The notes under the pieces are model-generated. The model did no database searches and was not told the DNA's origin. It was given only the letters and a program-made list of their open reading frames with translations. Positions 1 through 9,009 of a stretch of 39,654 nucleotides of DNA are shown here, piece after piece. Location of the stretch: the NCBI GenBank assembly GCA_023256355.1, contig JAGDXJ010000002.1, forward strand, positions 1 to 39,654, read 5' to 3'. The translations under genes were made by a program, and so were the position numbers. Numbering within the stretch: position 1 is the stretch's first letter; the number at the start of each line of letters is the position of its first letter. The stretch is from Nitrososphaerales archaeon (lineage in GTDB: Archaea; Thermoproteota; Nitrososphaeria; Conexivisphaerales; UBA164).

Positions 1-406
1 TGATGTATGCCGAACGATAGTTTGAAATCGTGTAAAAACCTATTTTCCCATGTAAACCTTTTTCGTTTGTATATTTTAACACAAGATCTGCTATGCTTTT
101 TATCTCTTGATCATCAAAAAGGTACTCAAAATCTATAAACCTGACGTTTCCTACCTTTTCAAGTCCTATTGTATGTCCCACGTTGAAAATAAGGTCTGCC
201 CCTGTTACGTTTGCCTTGTTTATCTGTAGATCGCACGATCCGTAGGAAGGATCGCCAGATATGAACGTCTTAACTCCTATTGATTCTAGCTTTGAAGCCA
301 AACTGAGTAAAACATCAACTATGCCATCAGGGCCAACTACGATGACAGACTTCGGCCTCTCCTTTTTTACTATTTCTTCTACCTTCTCCCAGTCTACGCG
401 AATCAA
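1..406 (-). CDS. Diphthamide biosynthesis protein Dph2-like, N-terminal part; runs off the left edge
   Basis: Continuous minus-strand frame reading LIRVDWEKVEEIVKKERPKSVIVVGPDGIVDVLL...FISGDPSYGSCDL; the SGDPSYGSCDL motif is Dph2-like. Probable TTG start at 404-406, overlapping the L10e stop region. Confidence 0.6.
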   Translation of the reverse strand, partial: MIRVDWEKVEEIVKKERPKSVIVVGPDGIVDVLLSLASKLESIGVKTFISGDPSYGSCDLQINKANVTGADLIFNVGHTIGLEKVGNVRFIDFEYLFDDQEIKSIADLVLKYTNEKGLHGKIGFYTISNYRSAYI

Positions 407-909
407 GATGAAGCCGGCTGTGCCTGAAGTATTTCCAGTCTAGTTTTCATCGGTAATTTAGACCTTGCTATTCTCATAGCCTCTTTTGCCTTGTCAAGGA
501 ACTCCTTTTTTACATATATCTCCAGCACTGAGTCCCCTGGTTCTATTCTGGCTGCAAGACCTACAGGCTTGCCAAATGCCCTTCTCATTCCTTCTGATAG
601 CCTGTCTGCGCCTGCAGTGGCTATCATCTTGTTTTCTCTCAAAATTACGTGAGGAAACGGAACAAGCCTAAGAAAGTAGTTATCTTCACCTATTTTTTCT
701 ATAACCTTGTTCGCGCCAACCCTGGCTGCTTCCAGCGCGTTCTGCCTGACCTGTACGCTCGATTCAGAAGTTAGCCTTAATACGTAGTCATAGCCGCTCG
801 TTAGCTTTCCCATTGTAAACTTCGCTATCCTTAAGCCTGGTATAGCGTCAATATATTCTCTTCTTACGTAAGGCATACCCTCTGGTCTTCGATAATTTCT
901 TCCTTTCAA
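403..909 (-). CDS. rpl10e: 50S ribosomal protein L10e (L16 family)
   Basis: 168 aa; MKGRNYRRPEGMPYVRREYIDAIPGLRIAKFTMG is typical of L10e. Confidence 0.95.
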   Translation of the reverse strand: MKGRNYRRPEGMPYVRREYIDAIPGLRIAKFTMGKLTSGYDYVLRLTSESSVQVRQNALEAARVGANKVIEKIGEDNYFLRLVPFPHVILRENKMIATAGADRLSEGMRRAFGKPVGLAARIEPGDSVLEIYVKKEFLDKAKEAMRIARSKLPMKTRLEILQAQPASS

Positions 910-953
910 CTTAGCATACCTTTGTTAAGATACATTTAAAAACGTTTTGCGAA

Positions 954-1742
954 CTATGTTAGCAACGCTATAGGTGGTGTTTTTCTCTTGTGCTCGCTTG
1001 TCTTTACCAGCTCTAACACCCTTTCGCCGCTTTTTCCCCACTTTTTTATAAGCTCCTGCTCTGAAACTTTAACGTCTATGAGCTCGTAAAGTATTCTGTC
1101 TGCAACCTCGTACGTTATGCCTAGTTCTTCCTCAGCTGTCTGTCCTGGCCAAAGCCTTGGACTGCTCTCTTTTTTAGTTATGCTTTCAGGAAGCCCGTAA
1201 TGAACAGAAAGCTCCCTTACCTCTGTTTTGTATACGTCGCCTATGGGCAGTATGTCTACACCACCATCACCGTACTTGGTAAAATATCCCAGGTATATCT
1301 CGCTCTTATCGCCTGTGCCTATCACAATAGCATCGTTTGCGTTTGCAAAATAGTATAGTATGCTCATCCTGATCCTGGCCTTAAGGTTTCCCAATGCTTT
1401 TTTGTCCGTAAAATCAAAACCGGCTAAATATGAACTGATAATTCTGTCGATGTGCATCATACGATAGCTTATCCCGAGCCAGGAAGCAAGCGTTAAAGCG
1501 TCCCTTATATCCTCATAAGGCGTGGACGACGAGTCTGGCATTATGAGCCCAAGCACCTTTTCTTTGCCAAGAGAAATCGTAGCTAAATAGGCTGTAAGAG
1601 AAGAATCGATGCCGCCGCTAAGCCCTATGACGGCTTTTTTGTTCCTGACTTCCTCTCTTATAAACTCTGTAACTTTTTCCTTTATTCTTCCATATGATAT
1701 TCCCCTCAGGCTCGTTGTATATGACATAAACTGAATAAACAA
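954..1742 (-). CDS. nadE: NAD+ synthase
   Basis: SGGIDSSLTAYLA PP-loop, GTGDKSEIYLGYFTKYGDGGVDILPIGDVYKTEVREL. True start probably at MSYTTSLRG. Confidence 0.93.
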   Translation of the reverse strand: MFIQFMSYTTSLRGISYGRIKEKVTEFIREEVRNKKAVIGLSGGIDSSLTAYLATISLGKEKVLGLIMPDSSSTPYEDIRDALTLASWLGISYRMMHIDRIISSYLAGFDFTDKKALGNLKARIRMSILYYFANANDAIVIGTGDKSEIYLGYFTKYGDGGVDILPIGDVYKTEVRELSVHYGLPESITKKESSPRLWPGQTAEEELGITYEVADRILYELIDVKVSEQELIKKWGKSGERVLELVKTSEHKRKTPPIALLT

Positions 1743-1836
1743 ACCTCAGTAATTAAATTTTTTCAGTTTTTAGTGCATTTACCGTTATATTTTAGTTTTT
1801 GCCTTATCATATTATCTGATGTTAATGATAAAAACG

Positions 1837-2535
1837 TCATTGCAAAGAAGCTTCCTTTTTTGCGTCATTTAATATTTTTACGAGCATTTCCAGGGTAAGC
1901 TTCTTTGTAAAAGTGTTCTGAGGCGAAGGATGATAAGAACAGATTATGGTTAATGAATCAGCTTTAACTTTGCAGCCATGTGAAAACTTTTGAGCCTTAT
2001 CGGGTTTCTTCCCGAGCGATTCAAGTGTTTTCAGCGTCCACATATAAGCAAAAGATCCAAGAACCACAATAACTCGTGGGTTTATCATCTCGATTTCCCT
2101 TTTGAGAAATTTTTCACTGCACGTTCTGGCTTCCTCTGATGTAGGTTTGTTACCCGGTGGAGCACACTTTACGACAGCAGTTATGTAGGCATGATCTACC
2201 CTAAGCCCATCATTTATGTTGACAGAAAACGGCTTGTTTGAATAACCAGCCCTGTAAAGGGCTTCAAAAAGAAAATCTCCAGATCTGTCGCCAGTAAAAA
2301 CTCTCCCGGTCCTGTTACCGCCCTGAGCGCTTGGCGCCAATCCTATTATCATTATTTTAGAACGCGGGTTGCCAAAGCCTGGGACAGGCTTTTTCCAGTA
2401 ACCGTTTAATGCTTCTTTTACTTCAGGGACAGATTCCCTGTAATTTACAAGCCTTGGACAGGCCTTACATGAGATGATTTCATCATAAAAAATAGATTCT
2501 GCCAATTTTAACCCAACAACCTTTCTACAACCCAT
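1837..2535 (-). CDS. Uracil-DNA glycosylase, family 5-like (UDGb)
   Basis: CKACPRLVNYRE...VPGFGNPRSKIMIIGLAPSAQGGNRTGRVFTGDRSGDFLFEALYRAGY, the UDGb-type motif. Start may lie downstream of the annotated M. Confidence 0.85.
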   Translation of the reverse strand: MGCRKVVGLKLAESIFYDEIISCKACPRLVNYRESVPEVKEALNGYWKKPVPGFGNPRSKIMIIGLAPSAQGGNRTGRVFTGDRSGDFLFEALYRAGYSNKPFSVNINDGLRVDHAYITAVVKCAPPGNKPTSEEARTCSEKFLKREIEMINPRVIVVLGSFAYMWTLKTLESLGKKPDKAQKFSHGCKVKADSLTIICSYHPSPQNTFTKKLTLEMLVKILNDAKKEASLQ

Positions 2536-3392
2536 GAAGGCTTAAAAGGCGTCAGGTCTTCATAGCTCTGCCCTGTGCCAAGGTACATTATGGGTTTCTT
2601 GGTATAAAAAGCGAGGTTCAGTATAGAACCCCCTTTTACTTCAGCATCAACCTTTGTGACTATTGAGTGAGAAAACCCAGGAGTTTGAAGGAACGCCGTT
2701 GCCTGGTTTATCATGTCATACCCGGCCAGCGCATCACCAACAAAAATGTTAAGGTCTGACTTCACAACGTTTACCAGCTTTGTCAATTCATTAAGCAGGG
2801 ACTCATTGGTCTGCATCCTTCCAGCTGTGTCTATAAGAAGGATGTCATGGCCGTTTGAGGTTGCATATTCATAAGCTTCTCTTGAAAGAGCTGCAGGGTC
2901 AACGCCATATTTTTTTGAAAATACTTCTACCCCTATTCTAGACCCATGTTCAGCTAGCTGCTCTATCGCCCCTGTTCTGTAAGTGTCTGCCGCAACCATC
3001 AGCGGCCTGTACTTCAGCTTTTTAAGCGAATAAGCAACTTTTGCCACAGTCGTAGTCTTCCCGGTACCGTTAATCCCCAGAAAAACGGTTACAAATGGCT
3101 TCTTTACAGCTTTTCTGTAGATATCTGGCAGCGTTTCAGTATCCTGAAAAATCTGAATTATTGTCCTTGATAGAAGTTCCCTTATAGTTTCCTGCTTGGT
3201 ACCGTTGGCTTTTATGCTCTTTACTTCTTCTATAAGCTTGCTTTTAAAATAATCTATTACGTCAACAGATACATCTGCTTCTATAAAATCAATCTCCCTT
3301 TCTTTAAAAAATTCTTCTATATCTTTCTCGGTTATCTTGCCCGTTACGCTCGAAATAAAATCAGAAAAAACTTTTTTCAGCTTATCGAACAT
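2508..3392 (-). CDS. ftsY: Signal recognition particle receptor FtsY
   Basis: GINGTGKTTTVAKVAY, AADTYRTGAIEQL, DTAGRMQTNESL, TKVDAEVKGGSIL. Confidence 0.96.
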   Translation of the reverse strand: MFDKLKKVFSDFISSVTGKITEKDIEEFFKEREIDFIEADVSVDVIDYFKSKLIEEVKSIKANGTKQETIRELLSRTIIQIFQDTETLPDIYRKAVKKPFVTVFLGINGTGKTTTVAKVAYSLKKLKYRPLMVAADTYRTGAIEQLAEHGSRIGVEVFSKKYGVDPAALSREAYEYATSNGHDILLIDTAGRMQTNESLLNELTKLVNVVKSDLNIFVGDALAGYDMINQATAFLQTPGFSHSIVTKVDAEVKGGSILNLAFYTKKPIMYLGTGQSYEDLTPFKPSWVVERLLG

Positions 3393-3816
3393 TTTGAGAT
3401 CTCTTTAATAGCTCGTTTAGCTCATACCTTGCCTCTTCGAGCTTGTCTTCCACTGTTTTCTTGTCCTGCTGGGCGCTCGATAAAGCTTTTTCCAGTTCCC
3501 CTATCCTTTCCTTTAAAAAGTTCAAAGCGTCATCTTTTTTCTTGACCATCAGAACCCCTCCGCCAACCTTTAACATTATCTTGCTTGAAGAATCAGCCTT
3601 TGTTTTTAGCAAAACATCGCCGCCCAGAGGAACTACGATTTCTGCTTCTTTGCCCTCAGGAAGGGTTTCTATTGCAGCCTGCGCCGCCTTAGTCTCTTCA
3701 ATCGCCTGACCGATTAGGTAAATCCTTGATATTATGCTTTCATAGTAATTTTCCAAAACCTGTATAGCATTAGCAAGCTCGTTAATTCTGTTTTCAACAT
3801 CAGATTGACTCTGCAA
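3382..3816 (-). CDS. pfdA: Prefoldin alpha subunit
   Basis: 144 aa coiled-coil with central PLGGDVLLKTKADSSSKIMLKVGGGVLMVKK; adjacent to ftsY as often in archaea. Confidence 0.85.
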   Translation of the reverse strand: MQSQSDVENRINELANAIQVLENYYESIISRIYLIGQAIEETKAAQAAIETLPEGKEAEIVVPLGGDVLLKTKADSSSKIMLKVGGGVLMVKKKDDALNFLKERIGELEKALSSAQQDKKTVEDKLEEARYELNELLKRSQNVR

Positions 3817-3872
3817 TTTATGTTAACACCATTAAATTCTTGGTTAATTAACTTATTTATCTTTTTGTTTCG

Positions 3873-4847
3873 CTAAAGGCCAACCATTTCTTTCAGAACA
3901 GACTTAAAGCTCGATATGAGCCTTTTTGATTCTGCATCTGAGTTTCCGACATAAATTCCAAACCCATTAAGGAAGGACTCCACAACGCTGTTTACTGTAA
4001 ACATCTGAATATAATTATGATAATATGTTACTGTTCTTTTGGGAGGAAGTAGGTGAAAGACTATGGCGTAGTCGCTTTTTGAAACGTCGTAAAGGGTCTT
4101 TGAAACTGTGAGCAGCAGAAAGGCAAGGTCCTGCAGCTCTTTTTGCGTGAGCTTTGTTATAGGTTTATAATGCGTAGTGCTGGTGATCCTTATCTCGTTG
4201 ATCCGCGAAGGGGACCACGGGTAGTAAGCTATCCAGTTTTCATTGCTGTATATCAGCTTTGAACCTGATTCTTCAGCCTTTATTACTTCACATAATGGGC
4301 ATGAGTTTTTTTCTTCAAAAGCCTTCATGAACCTGTTCATCTCTTCGTTTATGGTTTTTGGAACAAAAGGCAACCCTATTACGTCAAAATGAGGGTGCCC
4401 CTCCATGTCCTGGCCCTTCGCAGACAGCATTGTAACGCCTATGTATATAACGCGGTTCAGATCAGCCAGCTTTTTATAAGTTTCCTGAATAGCGTACAGC
4501 GCTTCGTATATTTGATCTTTAGAAAGCTCGTGAAACGGCACATGTTCCTTGCCTATGAAAATGGCGTAATGCTTTCCTTTAGCCGGTTCGCTTTTGTATG
4601 GCCAGTCGTTCCATTCTCCTGTATATTTATCATCAACCAGCGGCAACGGATGTTCCCCGACCAGAACGTCCCAGCTTTCTATATCGTCTTTCTTTATCCT
4701 GAGAAAGCTTGACCTGTTTACGCTCTCCTTTGATATAGAAAAAATGGAACTAAATTCATTATTACAAACAGGACACCTTATAGGAAAATTAGCATCCCAT
4801 TGTATGTGGGAAACGCCTGTTATGTTATCGTACCTTATTTGTGGCAT
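3873..4847 (-). CDS. Galactose-1-phosphate uridylyltransferase-like (GalT/HIT superfamily) protein
   Basis: 324 aa; CPVCNNEF and CPLC zinc ligands, GHPHFDVIGLPF (HPH-like). Confidence 0.6.
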   Translation of the reverse strand: MPQIRYDNITGVSHIQWDANFPIRCPVCNNEFSSIFSISKESVNRSSFLRIKKDDIESWDVLVGEHPLPLVDDKYTGEWNDWPYKSEPAKGKHYAIFIGKEHVPFHELSKDQIYEALYAIQETYKKLADLNRVIYIGVTMLSAKGQDMEGHPHFDVIGLPFVPKTINEEMNRFMKAFEEKNSCPLCEVIKAEESGSKLIYSNENWIAYYPWSPSRINEIRITSTTHYKPITKLTQKELQDLAFLLLTVSKTLYDVSKSDYAIVFHLLPPKRTVTYYHNYIQMFTVNSVVESFLNGFGIYVGNSDAESKRLISSFKSVLKEMVGL

Positions 4848-4866
4848 CGTTACTATCTAAAAATCA

Positions 4867-5493
4867 CTACAATAAAAGTTTTTTAAGCTCATACTTCTTT
4901 ATGACGCCGCCTTTATCGTTTATTTCATAAACTATCGGAACTCCTGTTGGAATCTCAACGTTTATTATGTCGTTTGGTGAAATGTTCTCCAGATACATCA
5001 CAATTGACCTAAGGCTGTTTCCGTGCGCTACTACAAGAACGTTCTTTTTATAATAAATTAGGTCCAGCATGACGGTGTTCTTGAAAAAAGGCACAGTTCT
5101 CTTCTGAGTGTCTTCAAGGCTCTCCCCTCCAGGGGGCTTAACGTCATAGCTTCTCCTCCAGAGCTTTACCTGATCCTCTCCATAGATTCTTGCTGTTTCT
5201 GCTTTGTTCAGCCCCTGAAGGTCACCGTAATGCCTCTCGTTAAGGTGATAATCTTTTATAACAGGCACGTTGTCCCCGATTTCCTTCAGTATTATTTCGA
5301 GAGTCTCTATAGCTCTGGAAAGCTGGCTTGTGTAGGCTACGCTGAGCTTTATACCGCTTTCCTTTATGAGTTCGCCTGCACTTTTAGCTTCCTGTCTTCC
5401 TTTTTCAGTTAGCGGAACGTCAACCCAGCCAGTGAACCTGTTTTCCATATTCCATAAAGACTCCCCGTGCCTAACAAGTATCAAATAAACCAT
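4867..5493 (-). CDS. gpmA: 2,3-bisphosphoglycerate-dependent phosphoglycerate mutase-like
   Basis: LVRHGESLWNMENRFTGWVDVPLTEKGRQEA, AHGNSLRSIVMYLE. Confidence 0.9.
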   Translation of the reverse strand: MVYLILVRHGESLWNMENRFTGWVDVPLTEKGRQEAKSAGELIKESGIKLSVAYTSQLSRAIETLEIILKEIGDNVPVIKDYHLNERHYGDLQGLNKAETARIYGEDQVKLWRRSYDVKPPGGESLEDTQKRTVPFFKNTVMLDLIYYKKNVLVVAHGNSLRSIVMYLENISPNDIINVEIPTGVPIVYEINDKGGVIKKYELKKLLL

Positions 5494-5559
5494 GCAAAGG
5501 TTTTAATTGATCAGAAAATAAACTTTTTTCTAAAAGCCATGAAAAGAATTTAAACGATG

Positions 5560-5965
5560 CAAACTTTAGAGCTGACCTTCTTACTATCCTGATACAATCA
5601 TTGTGAACTACCCTTACCTTGCGGTCATGGCTTCCCGGTTCATCGGCACGCTTTAACATGAGGAATGCTTTGTATTCAATCATGTTATTGCAAGATCATC
5701 CTCGAACGTCTTATCTGCGTTCCACAGGCAGAGCCCCTTATCCTTTATCACCAGAGCTGACGCAACATCCCCGTCAAACAAGGAACTGCACGAGGGGCAC
5801 GTGAATTCCTGATCTGACAGCTTCTTGACCACATTACCGCACACCGGACATACCCCTGCTGTCTTAACAACCTGTCAACTTCGATCGGAGTGCTAGCTTT
5901 CCTCTTCAAGACATCGCGGATTCCCTTAGATCTGCAAAGGAAATGGGACTTTCGCCCCATTTGAC
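5560..5965 (-). pseudogene. Decayed TnpB (IS200/IS605/IS1341-like) remnant: C-terminal zinc ribbon plus putative right end
   Basis: Minus strand, with at least one frameshift, reads STPIEVDR / VVKTAGVCPVCGNVVKKLSDQEFTCPSCSSLFDGDVASALVI, the TnpB CxxC...CxxC...D-V-A-A signature. Confidence 0.65.
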
Positions 5966-6022
5966 CCCTGAAAAGTTAAACATTTAAAAAGAGTTTTTAA
6001 ACTCAGAAAAAAAGGTTATTGT

Positions 6023-6643
6023 ATGGTCTTAACTGTATTCTTTGTCAGACACGGACATGCAGAAAACAACAGAGACGGTTTATTTCCCAACGACCTCAAA
6101 AACGATTACAAGCTTACAGAAAAAGGTGTAGAGCAGGCCAAACAGGCAGCTGAATTTTTACTGGATTCAAAGGCCGAAGCAATATTTTCAAGCCCAGTAT
6201 ACAGAGCTTACCAGACAGCAAAGATAATAGGAGAAAAGCTTTCCCTCGAAGTTATGAAAGACGAAAGACTGAGAGAAGTCGAGCTTGGAAACCTTCGAAA
6301 CAGACCCACGAAGGAAATATTTGAAAATGACCCTGACTGGTTCATGGAGTACTTTAACTCAGAAACTGTATATGGACTGGAAAAGTATCAGAAGATTAGG
6401 GAAAGGATGCTGGATTTTGTAAAGAACACTTTTGAACAAGGTTACACAAAAGTCATAGCAGTCAGCCACCTGGAACCGATAAGGGCTCTTCTGACTCTTC
6501 CGCTTAATGTTAACGGAAGAGAAGTCAGGAAGATAGAGATACACAATGCATCAATAAGCACGATGAGGTTTGAGGATCCCGATTTAAAAGAAATACGAAT
6601 ACTTTCAGTAGACTGCGTCCCTTTTAACCGCTTTTTTGCTTGA
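6023..6643 (+). CDS. Histidine phosphatase (phosphoglycerate mutase-like) family protein
   Basis: FFVRHGHAENN...LTEKGVEQAKQAAEFL...AVSHLEPIRALL. Confidence 0.85.
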   Translation: MVLTVFFVRHGHAENNRDGLFPNDLKNDYKLTEKGVEQAKQAAEFLLDSKAEAIFSSPVYRAYQTAKIIGEKLSLEVMKDERLREVELGNLRNRPTKEIFENDPDWFMEYFNSETVYGLEKYQKIRERMLDFVKNTFEQGYTKVIAVSHLEPIRALLTLPLNVNGREVRKIEIHNASISTMRFEDPDLKEIRILSVDCVPFNRFFA

Positions 6644-6693
6644 TGTCAATAACTTCAGCAAAAAATAAAAACGACTAAAACGGTAAAACGTTT

Positions 6694-6948
6694 ATGAAAC
6701 TGGTCCTGTACGGGAGCCTTTCGCGTAAGCTTGGAAAAGAACTGAACATTGAGGTAAATGGACAAAAAAGCCTGAAGGAAATACTTGAAGAGCTTTCCAC
6801 AAAAGAACCCGATTTAAAACCAGACAATCCGAACATTCTGGTTTTTGTAAACGATGCCGAAGCATCCCTAGTAGGGGGTCTTGCTTACAGGCCTAAGAAT
6901 GAAGATAAAGTGCTTGTGTTACCTGTTGCGCATGGCGGTCGTGATTGA
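6694..6948 (+). CDS. MoaD/ThiS-family ubiquitin-like protein with C-terminal ...AHGGRD
   Basis: 84 aa beta-grasp-like sequence; VLVLPVAHGGRD terminus; followed by an E1-like gene. Confidence 0.8.
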   Translation: MKLVLYGSLSRKLGKELNIEVNGQKSLKEILEELSTKEPDLKPDNPNILVFVNDAEASLVGGLAYRPKNEDKVLVLPVAHGGRD

Positions 6949-7280
6949 GGCTGTTGATTGATAAGGAACCAGATGGACCAGTTATTTTCAGGGTTAACCT
7001 GAAGGCTGGATGCATTAAGAAACCCGGCGTTCTTTACCTGGTAGCTTTACAGACGATCTTTGCAATAAAGAAAGGTGAGCTTCTTGCCAAAAAGCCTGAG
7101 ATAGATTTTCTTATGAGGCTGGCAAGAACAGATCAGATTTTTCTGGCCAAAAAAATCTGCGACGGATCAGATCACACTGTTTACATAATAGAGGGCGATG
7201 ATAAAAACGTCGAAAAAATATCTGAAGACGATATAAATGAGGCAGAGCTTTCTGCTCTTGTAAGTGCTGAAAAAAGTTAA
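6945..7280 (+). CDS. KEOPS complex subunit Cgi121-like
   Basis: 111 aa (TTG start); VNLKAGCIKKPGVLYLVALQTIFAIKKG...IDFLMRLARTDQIFLAKKICDGSDHTVYII resembles CGI-121 (Iha..l.Rla.trqI). Confidence 0.55.
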   Translation: MRLLIDKEPDGPVIFRVNLKAGCIKKPGVLYLVALQTIFAIKKGELLAKKPEIDFLMRLARTDQIFLAKKICDGSDHTVYIIEGDDKNVEKISEDDINEAELSALVSAEKS

Positions 7281-7319
7281 AAACGTTTATGTAAACAACA
7301 GTATTGTTTATACAACAGA

Positions 7320-8369
7320 ATGATTGATGAAGAATTTTTAAACCGTTATTCAAGACAGATCGTTCTTAAAGATATAGGCTTGGAGGGCCAGGAAAGGATT
7401 CTAAAATCTAAGGTTACGGTTGTAGGCGTTGGAGGGCTCGGCTCTATGGTTTCTTCGCTACTTGCAAGGATAGGTTTTGGAAAAATCCACATAGTTGACA
7501 GAGATGTCGTATCGTTAAGCGACCTGCACAGACAGATCCTCTATGATGAAGGGGATGTCGGCATACCAAAAGTTTATGCGGCAGAAAAAAAGCTTGAGTT
7601 AATAAATTCTGGGGTTAAGGTTTACCCGCACGCTTTAAGCGCTAACAATTATAATATGATGAAACAGATAATCAATGATTCAGATATAATAATAGATGGG
7701 CTGGACAACATGCGAGCAAGATACAACTTAAACCTTCTGGCGGTAACCCTGGGGAAGCCTTACGTGTTTGCATCGGCTATAGAAAACTACGGAAACCTGA
7801 GCAGCATAGTTCCAGGCAAGACTCCATGTCTTAACGAGTTTTACGGGGATTTTAAAGACCGTGAACTCCCGACGTGTGCTACTTCAGGTGTAAATCCTGC
7901 TATAGTTACATCGATAGCTTCTTTGGAAGTTAACGAAGCGATAAACCTTGTTTTAAATGGAAGCTCGCCGTTTTTTGGAAAGCTTGCTCTGCTCGACCTC
8001 AGCACAGGGAGCCTTGATACAGTCGACCTTAAGAAAGATCCAGAATGCGGTGTTTGCAACATGAAGGCAAAACCAGAGATAGAGCCCCGTATAGAAATTA
8101 GCTGCAGCAAAGACGGGTTTACTACAGTTTTTGTTAATAATTATGTTGATGGTTTAAACCTTGAAACTGTTTCCAGAAATCCCGGGATTAAGGTTGCTTT
8201 AAAAAATGAAAATTATATAACAGGGTTTTATGAAGATTCAAGGTTTACAGTATTCAGCACCGGTTATGCTGTTTTTCAGTTTAAATACTACGATGATGAA
8301 ATAAAAAACAGGGTAGAAAAGATTTATGAGCTCGTCGTTGGGCGAGACTATAATAAAAAGGCTCTCTGA
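7320..8369 (+). CDS. E1-like adenylyltransferase (ThiF/MoeB/HesA family)
   Basis: VVGVGGLGSMVSSLLARIGFGKIHIVDRDVVSLSDLHRQILYDEGDVGIPKV; CGVC zinc ligands. Confidence 0.92.
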   Translation: MIDEEFLNRYSRQIVLKDIGLEGQERILKSKVTVVGVGGLGSMVSSLLARIGFGKIHIVDRDVVSLSDLHRQILYDEGDVGIPKVYAAEKKLELINSGVKVYPHALSANNYNMMKQIINDSDIIIDGLDNMRARYNLNLLAVTLGKPYVFASAIENYGNLSSIVPGKTPCLNEFYGDFKDRELPTCATSGVNPAIVTSIASLEVNEAINLVLNGSSPFFGKLALLDLSTGSLDTVDLKKDPECGVCNMKAKPEIEPRIEISCSKDGFTTVFVNNYVDGLNLETVSRNPGIKVALKNENYITGFYEDSRFTVFSTGYAVFQFKYYDDEIKNRVEKIYELVVGRDYNKKAL

Positions 8370-9009
8370 TGTTTACAGGATAGATAAAGACGAATTTGCA
8401 CCACTCAACTTTAAGGATCCTTTCTTAATACTGATTTCGATCATACTTAGCCAGAACACTACAGACAGAAACGCATTAAAAGCCATGAAAAACCTTGTAG
8501 CCAACGGACTTACAAGCTCCCAGGACTATGTGAAAGCTGGTGCAGATAAAATAAAACCGCTTATAAAGGTAGCAGGTCTGTATGAACAGAAAGCAAAGAC
8601 AATAATCAGCCTAGCGAGCTGGAGCCTCGAAAAATACGGAGGGGATCTTACGAAGCTGAAGCAAGAAGAACCTGAGAAGGTTTACGAGGAGCTTACCGAA
8701 ATAAAGGGCATAGGACCCAAAACTGCTGATGTTTTTCTCATATTTTATCTCAATGCAAGGACATTTCCAATAGATACGCATATAAAAAGAGTAGTAAAAC
8801 GCATAGGAATAGCTGAGGGAAGCTACGACGTAATGAGAAAGAAACTCCTTCAAGTGTTTCCCGATCCGATTAAAGCCCATATATTGCTGATTAAGCACGG
8901 AAGGACAACCTGCACTGCCAGGAAGCCAAAATGTAACCAGTGCGTGATCAATGATATCTGTAAATATTATGCATCTTTAAATCTGAGCAAAAGGATCGAT
9001 GAGGGTTAG
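8326..9009 (+). CDS. nth: Endonuclease III (HhH-GPD with Fe-S cluster)
   Basis: ILSQNTTDRNA, LTEIKGIGPKTADVFLIF, PIDTHIKRV, C-x6-CNQC-x5-C. Confidence 0.93.
   Translation: MSSSLGETIIKRLSDVYRIDKDEFAPLNFKDPFLILISIILSQNTTDRNALKAMKNLVANGLTSSQDYVKAGADKIKPLIKVAGLYEQKAKTIISLASWSLEKYGGDLTKLKQEEPEKVYEELTEIKGIGPKTADVFLIFYLNARTFPIDTHIKRVVKRIGIAEGSYDVMRKKLLQVFPDPIKAHILLIKHGRTTCTARKPKCNQCVINDICKYYASLNLSKRIDEG

Noticed and set aside
5471-5683. 70-aa minus-strand ORF
   Set aside because: Lies in the decayed IS end; no independent support as a gene.
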